Source: Stentor coeruleus | Taxonomy: Eukaryota > Ciliophora > Heterotrichea > Heterotrichida > Stentoridae | NCBI GenBank assembly: GCA_001970955.1 | Contig: MPUH01000024.1 | Location: forward strand, 1 to 64,000 | Direction: 5' to 3' | DNA: 64,000 nucleotides | In this document: in pieces, positions 21,101-28,626 of the stretch | Layout: every line of letters starts with the position of its first letter | How positions within the stretch are numbered: position 1 is the stretch's first letter | Made by a program: the position numbers and the translations under genes | Notes under the pieces: generated by a model | Told to the model about the DNA's origin: nothing | Database searches by the model: none | What the model saw: only the letters and a program-made list of their open reading frames with translations

Positions 21101-21737
21101 TCAAAATAGAATTTCCAAATATAATGGTGGATCTAAAAAAAATGGTAGGAGTTTAGATGGAACTACTGTTGAAGTAGTTGTTTCCAGTGATTTATTATCA
21201 GATACATCCGCTCAAGATGAATGTAGTGATTTAGATTCTACTACCCTTGAAACAACACTTACAGATCTTGGCGTTGTAACTGATGGATTAACTGTGGATT
21301 CTCAATCTATTGAAGCTGAAGATTATGGTATTCCTTCTTTTAATTCAAGTAGTTTTATTGATGAAAGCTATAATGTTACAGTGAACTTTACATCAGATAT
21401 AGATGGCTATTTATACTGTGTTGTTGAATTAAATCCAAATGATACTTTAGTTATTACTTCTGAACAAATCTTTGCAGGTACTGATAGAGATGATCAAACA
21501 GCTTATGCAACATTTGGAGTTACTGCATATTATAATGTTTCTACTGAAGCTACTTATACTTATAATCAGTCAGAAAATGGAATATTTGTAATTACTTGCA
21601 CCTTATGCAATAATTACCCAGTAACCCCAGTATGTCTTGAAGATAGTGAGCTGATATCTACAGAAATCGATAATACTAGCTCGTCTCTATATACTACTAT
21701 TAGTGGTATAGTGCTCGTGTTTTTAGCATTTAGTTAA
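15108..21737 (+). CDS. Giant secreted, probably GPI-anchored surface protein, 2209 aa
   Basis: A single intron-free frame. Residues 1-18 (MAYNKMFVWFLVAQATAN) form a signal peptide. Residues of about 20-1750 are Ser/Thr-rich beta-strand sequence without long coils or membrane segments, with many N-x-S/T sites and spaced cysteines, suggesting tandem Ig-like or other beta-sandwich domains. A Gly-Gly-Asn repeat occupies about residues 1758-1837, followed by an acidic/Lys segment. A compact region at about 1965-2040 (VSDITGVDQNRIS.., TVEVVVSSDLLS) is followed by a cysteine-bearing domain. The last 15 residues (TTISGIVLVFLAFS) are hydrophobic and preceded by NTSSS, the layout of a GPI-attachment signal. 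No enzyme motif was seen. A cell-coat or adhesion role is inferred from architecture only. Confidence 0.85.
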   Translation: MAYNKMFVWFLVAQATANLFFNFDYGLGPLDVYFPSRWIPSPVSFSSNNAGETVKLVVDCFIFDELKVGTYVKVTIPGFSGSPFTASLTEIQPFEHDNHFEFSNVVLPNTAGIYGPVSIEVRRASSNQIIASTTHFGNVGVAPAKNLYTTSDYFSVVYTDASSKTVQEKSELLFTVKLSKPMRHLDYVVLTWPNTFQYSDDVDSNLVEDSEGTQYFNSTGIDFNKDLREMLVYGLQKDVPSDVTVEFTVINLKNPSGVLSSLSTWTLEVFRFGTKTSLMKFTTTGPTGLVKGNVNSVSWSTSTGYTEIIKVGDFRYMTLEFNPTHSITAGGSFVATFTNVDLTYSYKGTSDQSTGSLSTTDGIKYLISPAEKFTSCTITGLTVTCTVGAEDFEKSQAITVYNFVKFTGSSSATLSSIVTKTSSGITIDQTSGTLPSFDYTTSSVVRLGEPKIYFVTDLAAATNVNSVGLSGNYYLLVSFATTVPLDANQAINLKGPFSSQSSADNNNVAWGSQLHYFYNTYTAEDVSFTTSDSYSTATLSSNTITFNVGEAANADNYVNNIIGGGTVTGSPTATVTSVAIKMPNFPSSMVSRYEVEVYYTKDTTTYQFIKPFYFGTYTDTTSKPTLKVTCTSSGTPVTTAHLSFTPHFSYTDSSSTIYVEFKIQSTGTFGGDMGSGLASGSNYPYSGSGKTLSIFYEDTDRTNKKTYLHLGLDSFSSSSIDVYFPMEALIDTATYTPTATIVIVKNNYPNVVFSVEGDAITGTASVTFTSVTPTTAQADVSDTGNYNADITAPAWTDTGSATIAFTQGFKISSSSSFTIGSGNIDEKIFDSLDVNFKYPSVYASGLTTTGSSQTWGITSITYPWFASNSIHKVSVFGSGDGAVCTLMKESTITVNAGDITYYSHDASCKYGLGANCPLTDLSFTITTPGEIIAHSDTTIVATIYSDFSVNGCDFTVSGNNFEYEGTASSSSLTVSSLENNIPAGKFTFTIRGVTPPTLAASADKRILSTVAVKFGANNVYYYDDSTSQSTKLTFSAGVTYGTSTISNVIIYPNIQGATNAQLEINFTSPYDFPPGTVITISGEDFKDDLNLKDNFWFPFKWSSASITNKKLVITIDQQIMPETQIIVRKDQAFDIGSSSTSSVWKIQAVYSSTTIINDDSAGKTVDYLASTDLTYTFTNPVIYHQIKNLGSVSFYEIQSTLDPNPGSDVHLLFIVQVPKNFDSHFGLNYFYNELPGVYFIYAFSYDTLVTCFVDHWFIHCTDVYDDGNGLYSIVFVGFNPPVNSEVSFNVFLFDTDANKFVSSYQGLKISEFDDIPSKIIDFAGINVGNHESTSSDYSFSLFLDDSFDKNSYIQIDFPYPYDLGKDGPENYNCEANYFSSDKGESIISSGTCSKTFNSIIFPISNAVDITSDYRLELTVFGVTNPRGGYDRNPKDNQENGENKDDQVFEQYDKWTGQFVASTVTVNTVETTLYSFSGQSLLNLNAVYTSFSVPKSEIMFSGFENTINIAPGMMSPKLYIYVDKKLKARSVTLIPISDSDKIIFDAKNYTISQKSSSTFFRVGCLPDANEQTYSIRWNIVEDALGSKPKYTAPDAILVDVSSDYAVKLTVDLPYNLPSNGKTLPIRVGIPGSSYPVEGLKVSFELSPTSDSITFNPTYIVLEPNRNEAYFQLVSSGGLTDGDQFKVSFTLNNTITFANPENIVVTVGPLYSTAAEVTEIFVNGTSSTKLHANITVSTPCILTWALGYMKNFEDKNKTNNGGNGGNGGNGGNGGNGGNGGNGGNNTNGGNGGNGGNGGNNTNGGGNGGNNTNGGQGGNGGQGGNGGQGGNGGNGGNGGARFLMVDPDGNKNKDYKLTYETVLSYAYPLIGDPTEQQKTIDEQLLSYEKDMDAKDSRKYDNYDDYSKDLMEAGKKFMIYGQMLLNEGFNEIITLSNVMPGKKYLLNTWVDNYSGTMTFNETLGESLPVPPSAKITVTFAEEQPEGTEDLVHQAVSDITGVDQNRISKYNGGSKKNGRSLDGTTVEVVVSSDLLSDTSAQDECSDLDSTTLETTLTDLGVVTDGLTVDSQSIEAEDYGIPSFNSSSFIDESYNVTVNFTSDIDGYLYCVVELNPNDTLVITSEQIFAGTDRDDQTAYATFGVTAYYNVSTEATYTYNQSENGIFVITCTLCNNYPVTPVCLEDSELISTEIDNTSSSLYTTISGIVLVFLAFS
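20379..20616 (+). repeat. Gly-Gly-Asn coding repeat
   Basis: About 238 bp of imperfect 9-bp units of the type ggtggaaat encode GGN triplets. They are interrupted by NNTNGG spacers and a block of GGQ. Third positions vary (ggt, gga, ggc; aat, aac), so the repeat is kept at the protein level rather than being a fresh microsatellite. Long antisense Pro-rich and Met-rich frames over it are by-products of the repeat. Confidence 0.9.
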
Positions 21738-22407
21738 TTTAGTTTATTTTAGTTATTTTTAAAATTTGCCTATACTTAATTATATATATATTGATACAAA
21801 TAATTGAATATAATACAAAATATATTTACTAAGATTGAATATATGCCAAATAATGATTAATAAAGATGATATTCGCTTTGAAAAACTGAAGAGGTGAATT
21901 TTTGTAATGTTTTTTAATATTAAACGATACTGTAACTGGAATTATTAACCTGCTTCAATTTTCAAGCAAAAGATTTGATATGTTTATTTGGTTGTATAAT
22001 TCCTGTTAATCCAAGAATATGGATAAATGCAGCTGTGGTTAAAATATTGTTGAATATAAAATATCTGCATTTCATTATATAATAATATAATCCAAAAAGC
22101 TTAGTAGACTAATTGACAATCTTAGCTATAAAGTATATTTTTTTGTTTTATTGTATTTAGATAAATAGTCACACAATTCATCTTCTTAATACAACAAAAT
22201 ATTAAAAAAAAAAAAATTTCACTCCTCTTAAATCCATGTTCCTAAACACATTATCAAAATAAACTCACTTATCTTTGAAAATCCTCTTAAAAATTCCTAA
22301 TAATCTATTATTTGTCTTAAAAATTCTTACATCAAAATACTAGTATTCTATTATAACATTATCCATCTAAAAGTAAAAATATATTCTTAATTACAACTTA
22401 AACAGTA
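21738..22407. other. AT-rich intergenic region
   Basis: About 670 bp between two plus-strand genes. It starts with a T-rich 3' flank and ends in a C-containing, G-poor stretch before the 7TM-RGS start, including an A-run near 22204-22216. Nothing else was recognised. Confidence 0.55.
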
Positions 22408-23598
22408 ATGGAAATGGGTGGAGTCCTCGTGATTATTTGGATAATTATTAGTGCTCTTGTTTACATACCAATAGGAATTATCTTAATCATTCGATCAAAC
22501 AGGAAGGCTATTCGAAATAGATCCCCTCTTCTCGTATCAGTTGGCCATTGGAGCAATTTTCTTGAAAGTCTTTTTTTACTACTATCTCTTTTCATTTACT
22601 TTAGTAAATCCTCACAGAACTATTATTTCGATGTATTTTATCAGTTAATCGTGATTCTTATCCACTATAGTTACTATATCTCTTATATGCTTCGTTGCTA
22701 TAGAGTATATTTTATCTTTAATTTAGATTCACGATGGGATGAAAGCGACTGTTTTTTCAAGGAAAACTTACACAGAGCAGGTCAAAAGTGGCTCCTAAAA
22801 GTCTTTTTAATTTGTCTTTGGCCTGTTATAATAATTGCAACATTCCGAATTGCTATTCCTGGAGCTTATGAGTACCTGCCGCCAAGTTACTATGAAGGCC
22901 AAACATCAGTTTCATCTGTTTCTGAAGGGATTTATTTGTTTATTATGTTTCTTGAAGAACTTGGGTTTATCCTTGCAGTATATATGCTTAGAAAAGTTCA
23001 TGATGATTTTAAAATGACCCGAGAACTTACTATAGTATGTTTTTTATGGGTTATTACAGGGATATTTTCAATTTTTACTGAAACTTGGATTTGGAGAGTT
23101 GAAGTTGTTATTAGAAATCATGTTATAATGTGTGTTAGCAGCATATTTCCTCTTTTTAAAACAATGCAGTCTGAGTCTTTTGATGAAATTATTACTATGG
23201 AAATGCTTCAGTCACTTGAACTTGTACTCCAATCAAGCATAACATTAGAAGCTTTTGAAAAAGCATTGAATAATATTAGAGGAATCAAGTATGCTGATGG
23301 AAATGAGTTTTTACAACTTTGGCTTAAATGTGAGTATTTCAGACATTCGAAAATAGAGGAACTTGAAAAAGATATCATTGACACAGCGAAAACTTTAGGT
23401 TGTCATGGTAAACATCCAAATACCATACAGCCAGAAGTTTTTCAGATGCTGAATAACAAATTTTTTCCAATGTTTAGGAAATCATCTGAATATGAAGCTT
23501 TGTTACGAGAAATTACCAAACAGCAAATATATATGCACAGAATTATGCAAACTTCACTAATTGGTGATTCCGAAATTCACATTTCTAATGTTATTTAG
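22408..23598 (+). CDS. Seven-transmembrane protein with C-terminal RGS domain
   Basis: 396 residues. Seven hydrophobic segments can be counted: around residues 5-28 (VLVIIWIIISALVYIPIGII), then NFLESLFLLLSLFIYF, VFYQLIVILIHYSYYISYML, WLLKVFLICLWPVIIIATF, GIYLFIMFLEELGFILAVYM, ELTIVCFLWVITGIFSIF, and a weaker one near HVIMCVSSIFPLF. Residues of about 263-380 look like an RGS domain: MLQSLELVLQSSITLEAFEKAL opens it, LQLWLKCEYFRHSKIEELEK gives the typical F/W..C..F core, and NNKFFPMFRKSSEYEALLRE closes it. RGS domains speed GTP hydrolysis on heterotrimeric G-alpha. A 7TM-RGS fusion is the arrangement of plant AtRGS1 and of some protist proteins. The ligand is unknown. The short N-terminus carries no signal peptide. 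Confidence 0.8.
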   Translation: MEMGGVLVIIWIIISALVYIPIGIILIIRSNRKAIRNRSPLLVSVGHWSNFLESLFLLLSLFIYFSKSSQNYYFDVFYQLIVILIHYSYYISYMLRCYRVYFIFNLDSRWDESDCFFKENLHRAGQKWLLKVFLICLWPVIIIATFRIAIPGAYEYLPPSYYEGQTSVSSVSEGIYLFIMFLEELGFILAVYMLRKVHDDFKMTRELTIVCFLWVITGIFSIFTETWIWRVEVVIRNHVIMCVSSIFPLFKTMQSESFDEIITMEMLQSLELVLQSSITLEAFEKALNNIRGIKYADGNEFLQLWLKCEYFRHSKIEELEKDIIDTAKTLGCHGKHPNTIQPEVFQMLNNKFFPMFRKSSEYEALLREITKQQIYMHRIMQTSLIGDSEIHISNVI

Positions 23599-23998
23599 AA
23601 AAATTATTAGTAACTGAAAAATTAGCTTAAATAATGGAGATGATAAATATTAGTGTTGATTTTACTGATGGATATGAGTTATTTTATTACATAGTATCTG
23701 GAATTTAAGTATGGGGTAAATGAAGTAAATAAAATTTTTGAGTAGATAAATTATAAGGTTGCTAGGACAAAACTAGTAATTTTTATATAATTTTGAACTT
23801 TTATTGTCTTAATCACTAATATTTCCTTATATCTAATATATTTTGGGTTTTTTTTTCATAGATATTAAACATTTTTATGTATAGATCTTATGGGGTAGAC
23901 CACTAATCTCTTATTAATCTTTTTCATTAAATTTACAATAATGTGGTTAATAAATAGTATTAAACTTTAAGCTAATTACTAATTTAAATTTTGGCACA
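23599..23998. other. Convergent intergenic region
   Basis: 400 bp between the stops of the 7TM-RGS gene (plus) and a coiled-coil gene (minus). It is AT-rich with T-runs. A 16-nt gtaactgaaaaattag just past the RGS stop resembles an intron but lies outside the frame. Confidence 0.55.
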
Positions 23999-26362
23999 TC
24001 ACATTCCATAAGCTACTTTCGATATAATAGTAATAAGTTCATCAATGTTTAAATGAGATTTTGAATCAACTAAAGGCTGCTGCAACAACGTAATTGAGTT
24101 TTGTAAATCTCTAGCATTAAAAGCACTATACATTCTTAGATCTTGTCTTAATTTCTTAAGTAGTCGACCAATATCTAAAGGTGTTTCTGGATTAGTTTTG
24201 TTTACAGAAACTAATGAAAAAAATTTGTTAATAGTTTTTACAATAAGCGAATTCATTAATTCCTGTTCGGATTTTTCATATTTTTCAGGATACATATCCA
24301 TACTCAACTCCAATGTTACATCTTTTCCTTTATTTTTTCCATCTTTCATTTTACTCTGAATTGATTTCAGCATATTTTTTAATACTTCAATTTTCTGGTC
24401 TTTTTCATATAAGTCTTTTAATAACTTCTCGTTCGTCTCTCCACTTTTAGGAATTTCCGTTTTAGCAGCAGATATTTCTGAAATATATTTCTGTTGAAGT
24501 ATCATTGATTTTTTGATTTTTAAAAGCGCAGTGTCTTTTTTCCAGAATTCTTCATGCAATGCTTCTATTTTTTTATTAAGTTTCGCATTTATTTTTTGTG
24601 TATTAGAAACTTCTTTAACTTTATCTTGAAATTGGTTTTGAATAGCTTGAAATTTTTCTTTATAATCCCTAAGTTCTTTGTCTATTAAATTTCTACTTTC
24701 AATAATTTTTTGTATTTTTTCCTCTTTTTTAACATGATTATTTTCAGACACTATTAATTTAGAGTTCAATTCAGTGATTCTTACTTCTTTTTTCCCTATT
24801 TCCAAACGTAATGCAGCTATTTCCCTTTTCAAAGCTTCAGTGTATTCTTGAAGTGTTTTTGATGATTGGTTTATTGCAATTATAGCATTTTCATAATCAT
24901 TTTTTATACATTCAATCAGTTCTTTTAAGCCTTTTATCTCATCATATAATGGTTTTTGTCGATTTTCTTCTATTTTTAAATCTCTATAAACCTTTTCTAA
25001 CTGTTCATTTAAATCCCTGATTTTATTATCTTTGTTATTCTTTTTATCTTTAGGAAAAATAGTTATAGGCTTCTTTTTAGCTATTTCATTTTTAATCTTG
25101 TGTAGAATTGGATGTATAGGATTTGTGTTTTCGATGTGTTTCAATCCTTCTTCTAATTGTTCTTCTATAAACTTGCAAAAAGAAAACAAATCATCATAAA
25201 CTACTTGAGTACCACGTAGCTCTTCACTACATTTTGCCATTCTTTCTTCACCTTTTATATACAATTTTATATACTCATTAAGACTAGCCTCAACTTCACT
25301 TAAAGATGCTACTTTTACAGAATTTTCCATATAATTAACTTTCATTTCTTCGATTTCTTTATTTTGTGTTTCAATTTTTTTATTTAATTCATTATTGATA
25401 CTCTTAAATTGTTGTATTATTTCTGATAGTTTTTTTATATCTTCCAACATCATCGTATTTTCTTCCTCTTTATTTTTCAGTTGTGTTTTTATAAGTTCAT
25501 TTTCTTCATTCATTGATGAAATAAAATCTTCATAATTATTTTTTTCATCTTCAAAATTTGCCGTATCCAATTTTCTCTGCTCGATAAGTTCATTGTTTTG
25601 ATTTAGGAATGAATTTTTCTCATGCTCTAAATCATGAATTCGCTGATGAAGTTGTTTTATTTTGATTTTTTCTTCATGATCATGAGAATTTTTTAACTGA
25701 GAACGATAGTCGATCAATTCTTTTGTAAGCTCTTCTATTAAATTATCTCTAGACTGTATCTGAACTAACACCTCTTCATTTATTATTGAAGTATTATCCT
25801 CTAGCATATCCAAAATTCGTTTTCTAGCTTTGATTTTATCTTCAATATCACTACTATTCATAATTCTATTTTTCCCATCCATGAAAAAACTATCTTTTGG
25901 TTTTTTTTTCGGAACTAATGGCGACTGATGAATTTCTTTAACTATTTGTAGTTTATTTCCCAAATTCGATTTATTTCTTACAACATTTTCTTGTTTATAA
26001 GAAGTTCTAACTTTTCTTTCTGGTGAGGATCTACTAAAATACATTTCTTCCTTATCAAGGGCATTTGAAGTTTTTGATGGGGTTAAAGATTCAATTGTTT
26101 TTTTTTCTGTTAAAAGCACCAAGTCATTTAGATCCTTTGAATTTTCTAAAAGTTTTTCTTCGTTCTTATGAGAATCTAAATTTTTTTCTTTCTTTTCTGT
26201 TGTAACTTCAAAAGATTTCATAGGTTTTTCTTCAGTTGTTACTTGAGTTTTATTAAAAATAGAAGGATTGTTTGAAACTGCAGATGAAATAGGCTGTTTA
26301 ACTTCAGGTTCTTTTTTAGGGACTTGAGGAGAAGGTTTGGCTTGCTTTTTCTGACTTGACAT
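23999..26362 (-). CDS. Coiled-coil protein, 787 aa
   Basis: The N-terminal 170 residues are rich in Lys, Pro, Ser and Glu and are probably disordered (starts MSSQKKQAKPSPQVPKKEPE). Residues of about 180-670 are long coiled coil with short breaks near 430-450. The C-terminal 110 residues are less coil-like and may fold (MNSLIVKTINKFFSLVSVNK, LLKKLRQDLRMYSAF). No catalytic motif is present. The layout of charged tail, rod and small C-terminal domain suggests a structural or tethering protein, possibly cytoskeletal, but no family is recognised. It is followed on the same strand upstream by two short unidentified genes. Confidence 0.82.
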   Translation of the reverse strand: MSSQKKQAKPSPQVPKKEPEVKQPISSAVSNNPSIFNKTQVTTEEKPMKSFEVTTEKKEKNLDSHKNEEKLLENSKDLNDLVLLTEKKTIESLTPSKTSNALDKEEMYFSRSSPERKVRTSYKQENVVRNKSNLGNKLQIVKEIHQSPLVPKKKPKDSFFMDGKNRIMNSSDIEDKIKARKRILDMLEDNTSIINEEVLVQIQSRDNLIEELTKELIDYRSQLKNSHDHEEKIKIKQLHQRIHDLEHEKNSFLNQNNELIEQRKLDTANFEDEKNNYEDFISSMNEENELIKTQLKNKEEENTMMLEDIKKLSEIIQQFKSINNELNKKIETQNKEIEEMKVNYMENSVKVASLSEVEASLNEYIKLYIKGEERMAKCSEELRGTQVVYDDLFSFCKFIEEQLEEGLKHIENTNPIHPILHKIKNEIAKKKPITIFPKDKKNNKDNKIRDLNEQLEKVYRDLKIEENRQKPLYDEIKGLKELIECIKNDYENAIIAINQSSKTLQEYTEALKREIAALRLEIGKKEVRITELNSKLIVSENNHVKKEEKIQKIIESRNLIDKELRDYKEKFQAIQNQFQDKVKEVSNTQKINAKLNKKIEALHEEFWKKDTALLKIKKSMILQQKYISEISAAKTEIPKSGETNEKLLKDLYEKDQKIEVLKNMLKSIQSKMKDGKNKGKDVTLELSMDMYPEKYEKSEQELMNSLIVKTINKFFSLVSVNKTNPETPLDIGRLLKKLRQDLRMYSAFNARDLQNSITLLQQPLVDSKSHLNIDELITIISKVAYGM

Positions 26363-26439
26363 TTTATTTTATTCTAATTGAATTGATGTATTTTATGTTT
26401 ATTTAAATGTATTAGATAAGTTAATAATAAATTCCTATA

Positions 26440-27021
26440 CTAAAAACTTCTCTTCTTGCAAGAAGCCTTAAGCTTTTTTGACAGTGTTTTAAGTGGCGTT
26501 TTCTTAGAGATTTTTGTTTTATTTATAGATTCGTTAATGCTATAATAGCTAAGAGAATTTTGCAAGCATTCTTTATTAAGCTGCAAAGATCTTGTTACTG
26601 CTTTACATTTAGTTGCCCTTATTCTTTTTTCACATTGATACGAGAAGCCTATGCTTTTCTTGTCATCGACAATTTCAGGTATCGGCTCTGACAAATTTTT
26701 ATGTCTAAAAAATTCTTCAGTGCTAGGAATTGAGAGATTAGTAAATGGTTCAATAAAATCATCTGGTTTTGATAACTTAGGGCTATTAAGTGAAATGACT
26801 AATTTAACAGGTGTTATACAAATATCTTCACTATATGAAGCTGTTGCATAGGCTGTTGGGGCGAAGTTAAAAGGAATTCGATTTTTGGACTCAGTTTTTT
26901 TCTGAGTTAAATGAGTATTAATACTTCTTTTCCCTCCAAGTTTACAAGCCTTAATAGTTTCTAGATTTCCTAATTTAGGACATTTGACTTTTTTAGTTAT
27001 ACAGAGCTTTTGCATCTTCAT
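26440..27021 (-). CDS. Unidentified basic protein, 193 aa
   Basis: A Lys/Ser-rich protein with no signal peptide or membrane segment. It begins MKMQKLCITKKVKCPKLGN and ends in a very basic stretch (KKTPLKTLSKKLKASCKKRS). The middle holds acidic and Pro-containing segments (NSPKLSKPDDFIEPFTNLSI). The composition suggests a disordered nuclear or microtubule-binding protein, but no family is recognised. The frame is 78 bp from the coiled-coil gene on the same strand and codon use resembles its neighbours, so it is likely a real gene. Confidence 0.6.
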   Translation of the reverse strand: MKMQKLCITKKVKCPKLGNLETIKACKLGGKRSINTHLTQKKTESKNRIPFNFAPTAYATASYSEDICITPVKLVISLNSPKLSKPDDFIEPFTNLSIPSTEEFFRHKNLSEPIPEIVDDKKSIGFSYQCEKRIRATKCKAVTRSLQLNKECLQNSLSYYSINESINKTKISKKTPLKTLSKKLKASCKKRSF

Positions 27022-27530
27022 TTCCTTTAATTACCAAAAGTAATAGATAGATGATAAAAATAATTGGAATCCTTCATGAATCAAATCTGGAAAATGCATT
27101 TACTATTGATAGAACTGAAGTTTAGCATAAAAAAACAATTTTATTAGTAAAAGGTGATAGCTTAACTTATGTTTTAATTTATATTTTAAATTGATTAAAA
27201 TTCTTCAAAGACTAAACTATCATTTTATCTTCAGACTTATAAATAATATCTGATAAATATTAATTCAGAAAAGGAGAAAAACTAAATCAAAGTAAAAATA
27301 CATTTTTTTTTTGCGTTTAATATAGTCTTCAAAAGCCAGTCATAAAAAGATTTTTTCCATACAAATTAAATATACCAAAAATCCTATAAAAATCTTTGCT
27401 ATAATCTTAAATCTAAACTAATCAATTTTATAATAAATTAAGAGTTTAATTAAGAATTTAATACTCAAAAAGCAAATACTTTAAATTCATTATTATAATC
27501 TAATATAAAAATTATAAAGTGTTTTTCTCG
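27022..27530. other. AT-rich intergenic region
   Basis: About 510 bp between two minus-strand genes. It is very AT-rich, with a T9 run near 27304. No gene, split ORF or RNA was recognised. Confidence 0.55.
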
Positions 27531-28283
27531 CTACCATCCACGCAAATCTATTTCTTCAGCATTTCCTAAATTAAAAATTGTTTCTTTGATATTAGGATTC
27601 TGAAATTGCTCCACATCATTTTTAGAAGTTTTCTTTTTTATATACGGCAGAAAAGCTGGTCTTAACGATTCTTTTTTTGTTTGAGTTTTTTCAATTAACT
27701 CATCAACAGGCGTTAAATTCTTCATGTTTTTTGGAGAAACCGACTTTTCTTCAAATTTCTGTAGGTATTTCGCATTTAAATCCTGAGATTTTAGAGAATA
27801 TCTGTAATTTTTCATAGTTTCATCACTATTTATTGGATAATCAATCTTTTTCTGAATTATAGGTTTGGTTTTTACTATAAATTCTTTAAGATTTGAGGTT
27901 CTTTTTGGTTTGATTGTAAAAATTTTAGAAAAATGAGCTGGTTTTATTTTAGACTTTAGAGTAATTTCAGGCTTCATACTTTTCCTTCTTAAAGTTACTG
28001 CAGAAAAGTCTACAATACTAATAAATTCTTTTCTTGAAGTTGTACTTACTGTTTTTAAAGTAGGAAGATTAGGAAAAGAATTTATATGGTTTGGATCTTC
28101 TGTTTCTGTATTCATCAAAGGAGAAGATTCAAAGTTTTTCTGTTTTTCCGAAGTGTTTTGAAGGATATTTTTATATAAATCATTTGTATGTCTTTTTATC
28201 GCATGCTTGGGTGCAAAAGGTGAAAAACTATAATTCAATGCGATACTTTTAACTTTACCCTCTGGTTTTAAGTTCCCATACAT
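27531..28283 (-). CDS. Unidentified basic protein, 250 aa
   Basis: A Lys-, Ser- and Pro-rich protein starting MYGNLKPEGKVKSIALNYSF and ending NLGNAEEIDLRGW. Short motifs such as KPKRTSNLKEFIVKTKPI are basic with interspersed hydrophobics. There is no signal peptide, membrane helix or long coil. It is probably largely disordered, in the style of ciliate cortical or microtubule-associated proteins, but that is inference from composition only. Its start lies 343 bp from the divergent ubiquitin-protease gene. Confidence 0.6.
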   Translation of the reverse strand: MYGNLKPEGKVKSIALNYSFSPFAPKHAIKRHTNDLYKNILQNTSEKQKNFESSPLMNTETEDPNHINSFPNLPTLKTVSTTSRKEFISIVDFSAVTLRRKSMKPEITLKSKIKPAHFSKIFTIKPKRTSNLKEFIVKTKPIIQKKIDYPINSDETMKNYRYSLKSQDLNAKYLQKFEEKSVSPKNMKNLTPVDELIEKTQTKKESLRPAFLPYIKKKTSKNDVEQFQNPNIKETIFNLGNAEEIDLRGW

Positions 28284-28626
28284 AAATGTTATATTAGATA
28301 ATTATTTTTAGATTAAATATTAAATCGAAAAGATAAGGTTTTTTGTATTAGAAATTGTGATTAAGTTCTGATTGTAATGAATATATTAAAATATTATTGA
28401 TTTAATTTAATAATCTTAATGAGTTTAATAATAAAAGGTTTATTCAAAAAAATTTTATAGATAAATAAGATTTCTTTACTGTTTCCACTTAAATTTCAAT
28501 TAAAACCTATAGGAACTATAAAAAAAAGATTATTTTTAATGTATAAGTTATTTGAGGAATAGTTTTTAGATTATATTAAATAAGAGTTTAGCCTTCAAAA
28601 ACACTAAGTGTAAGATTAATATAAAA
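28284..28626. promoter_or_regulatory. Divergent intergenic region
   Basis: 343 bp shared by the starts of the unidentified 250-aa gene (minus) and the ubiquitin-protease gene (plus). It is AT-rich. No specific motif was recognised, but both promoters must lie here or in the flanking genes. Confidence 0.4.

Noticed and set aside
23611-23626. 16-nt intron-like gtaactgaaaaattag after the 7TM-RGS gene
   Set aside because: It lies beyond the in-frame TAG, and the RGS domain is already complete.
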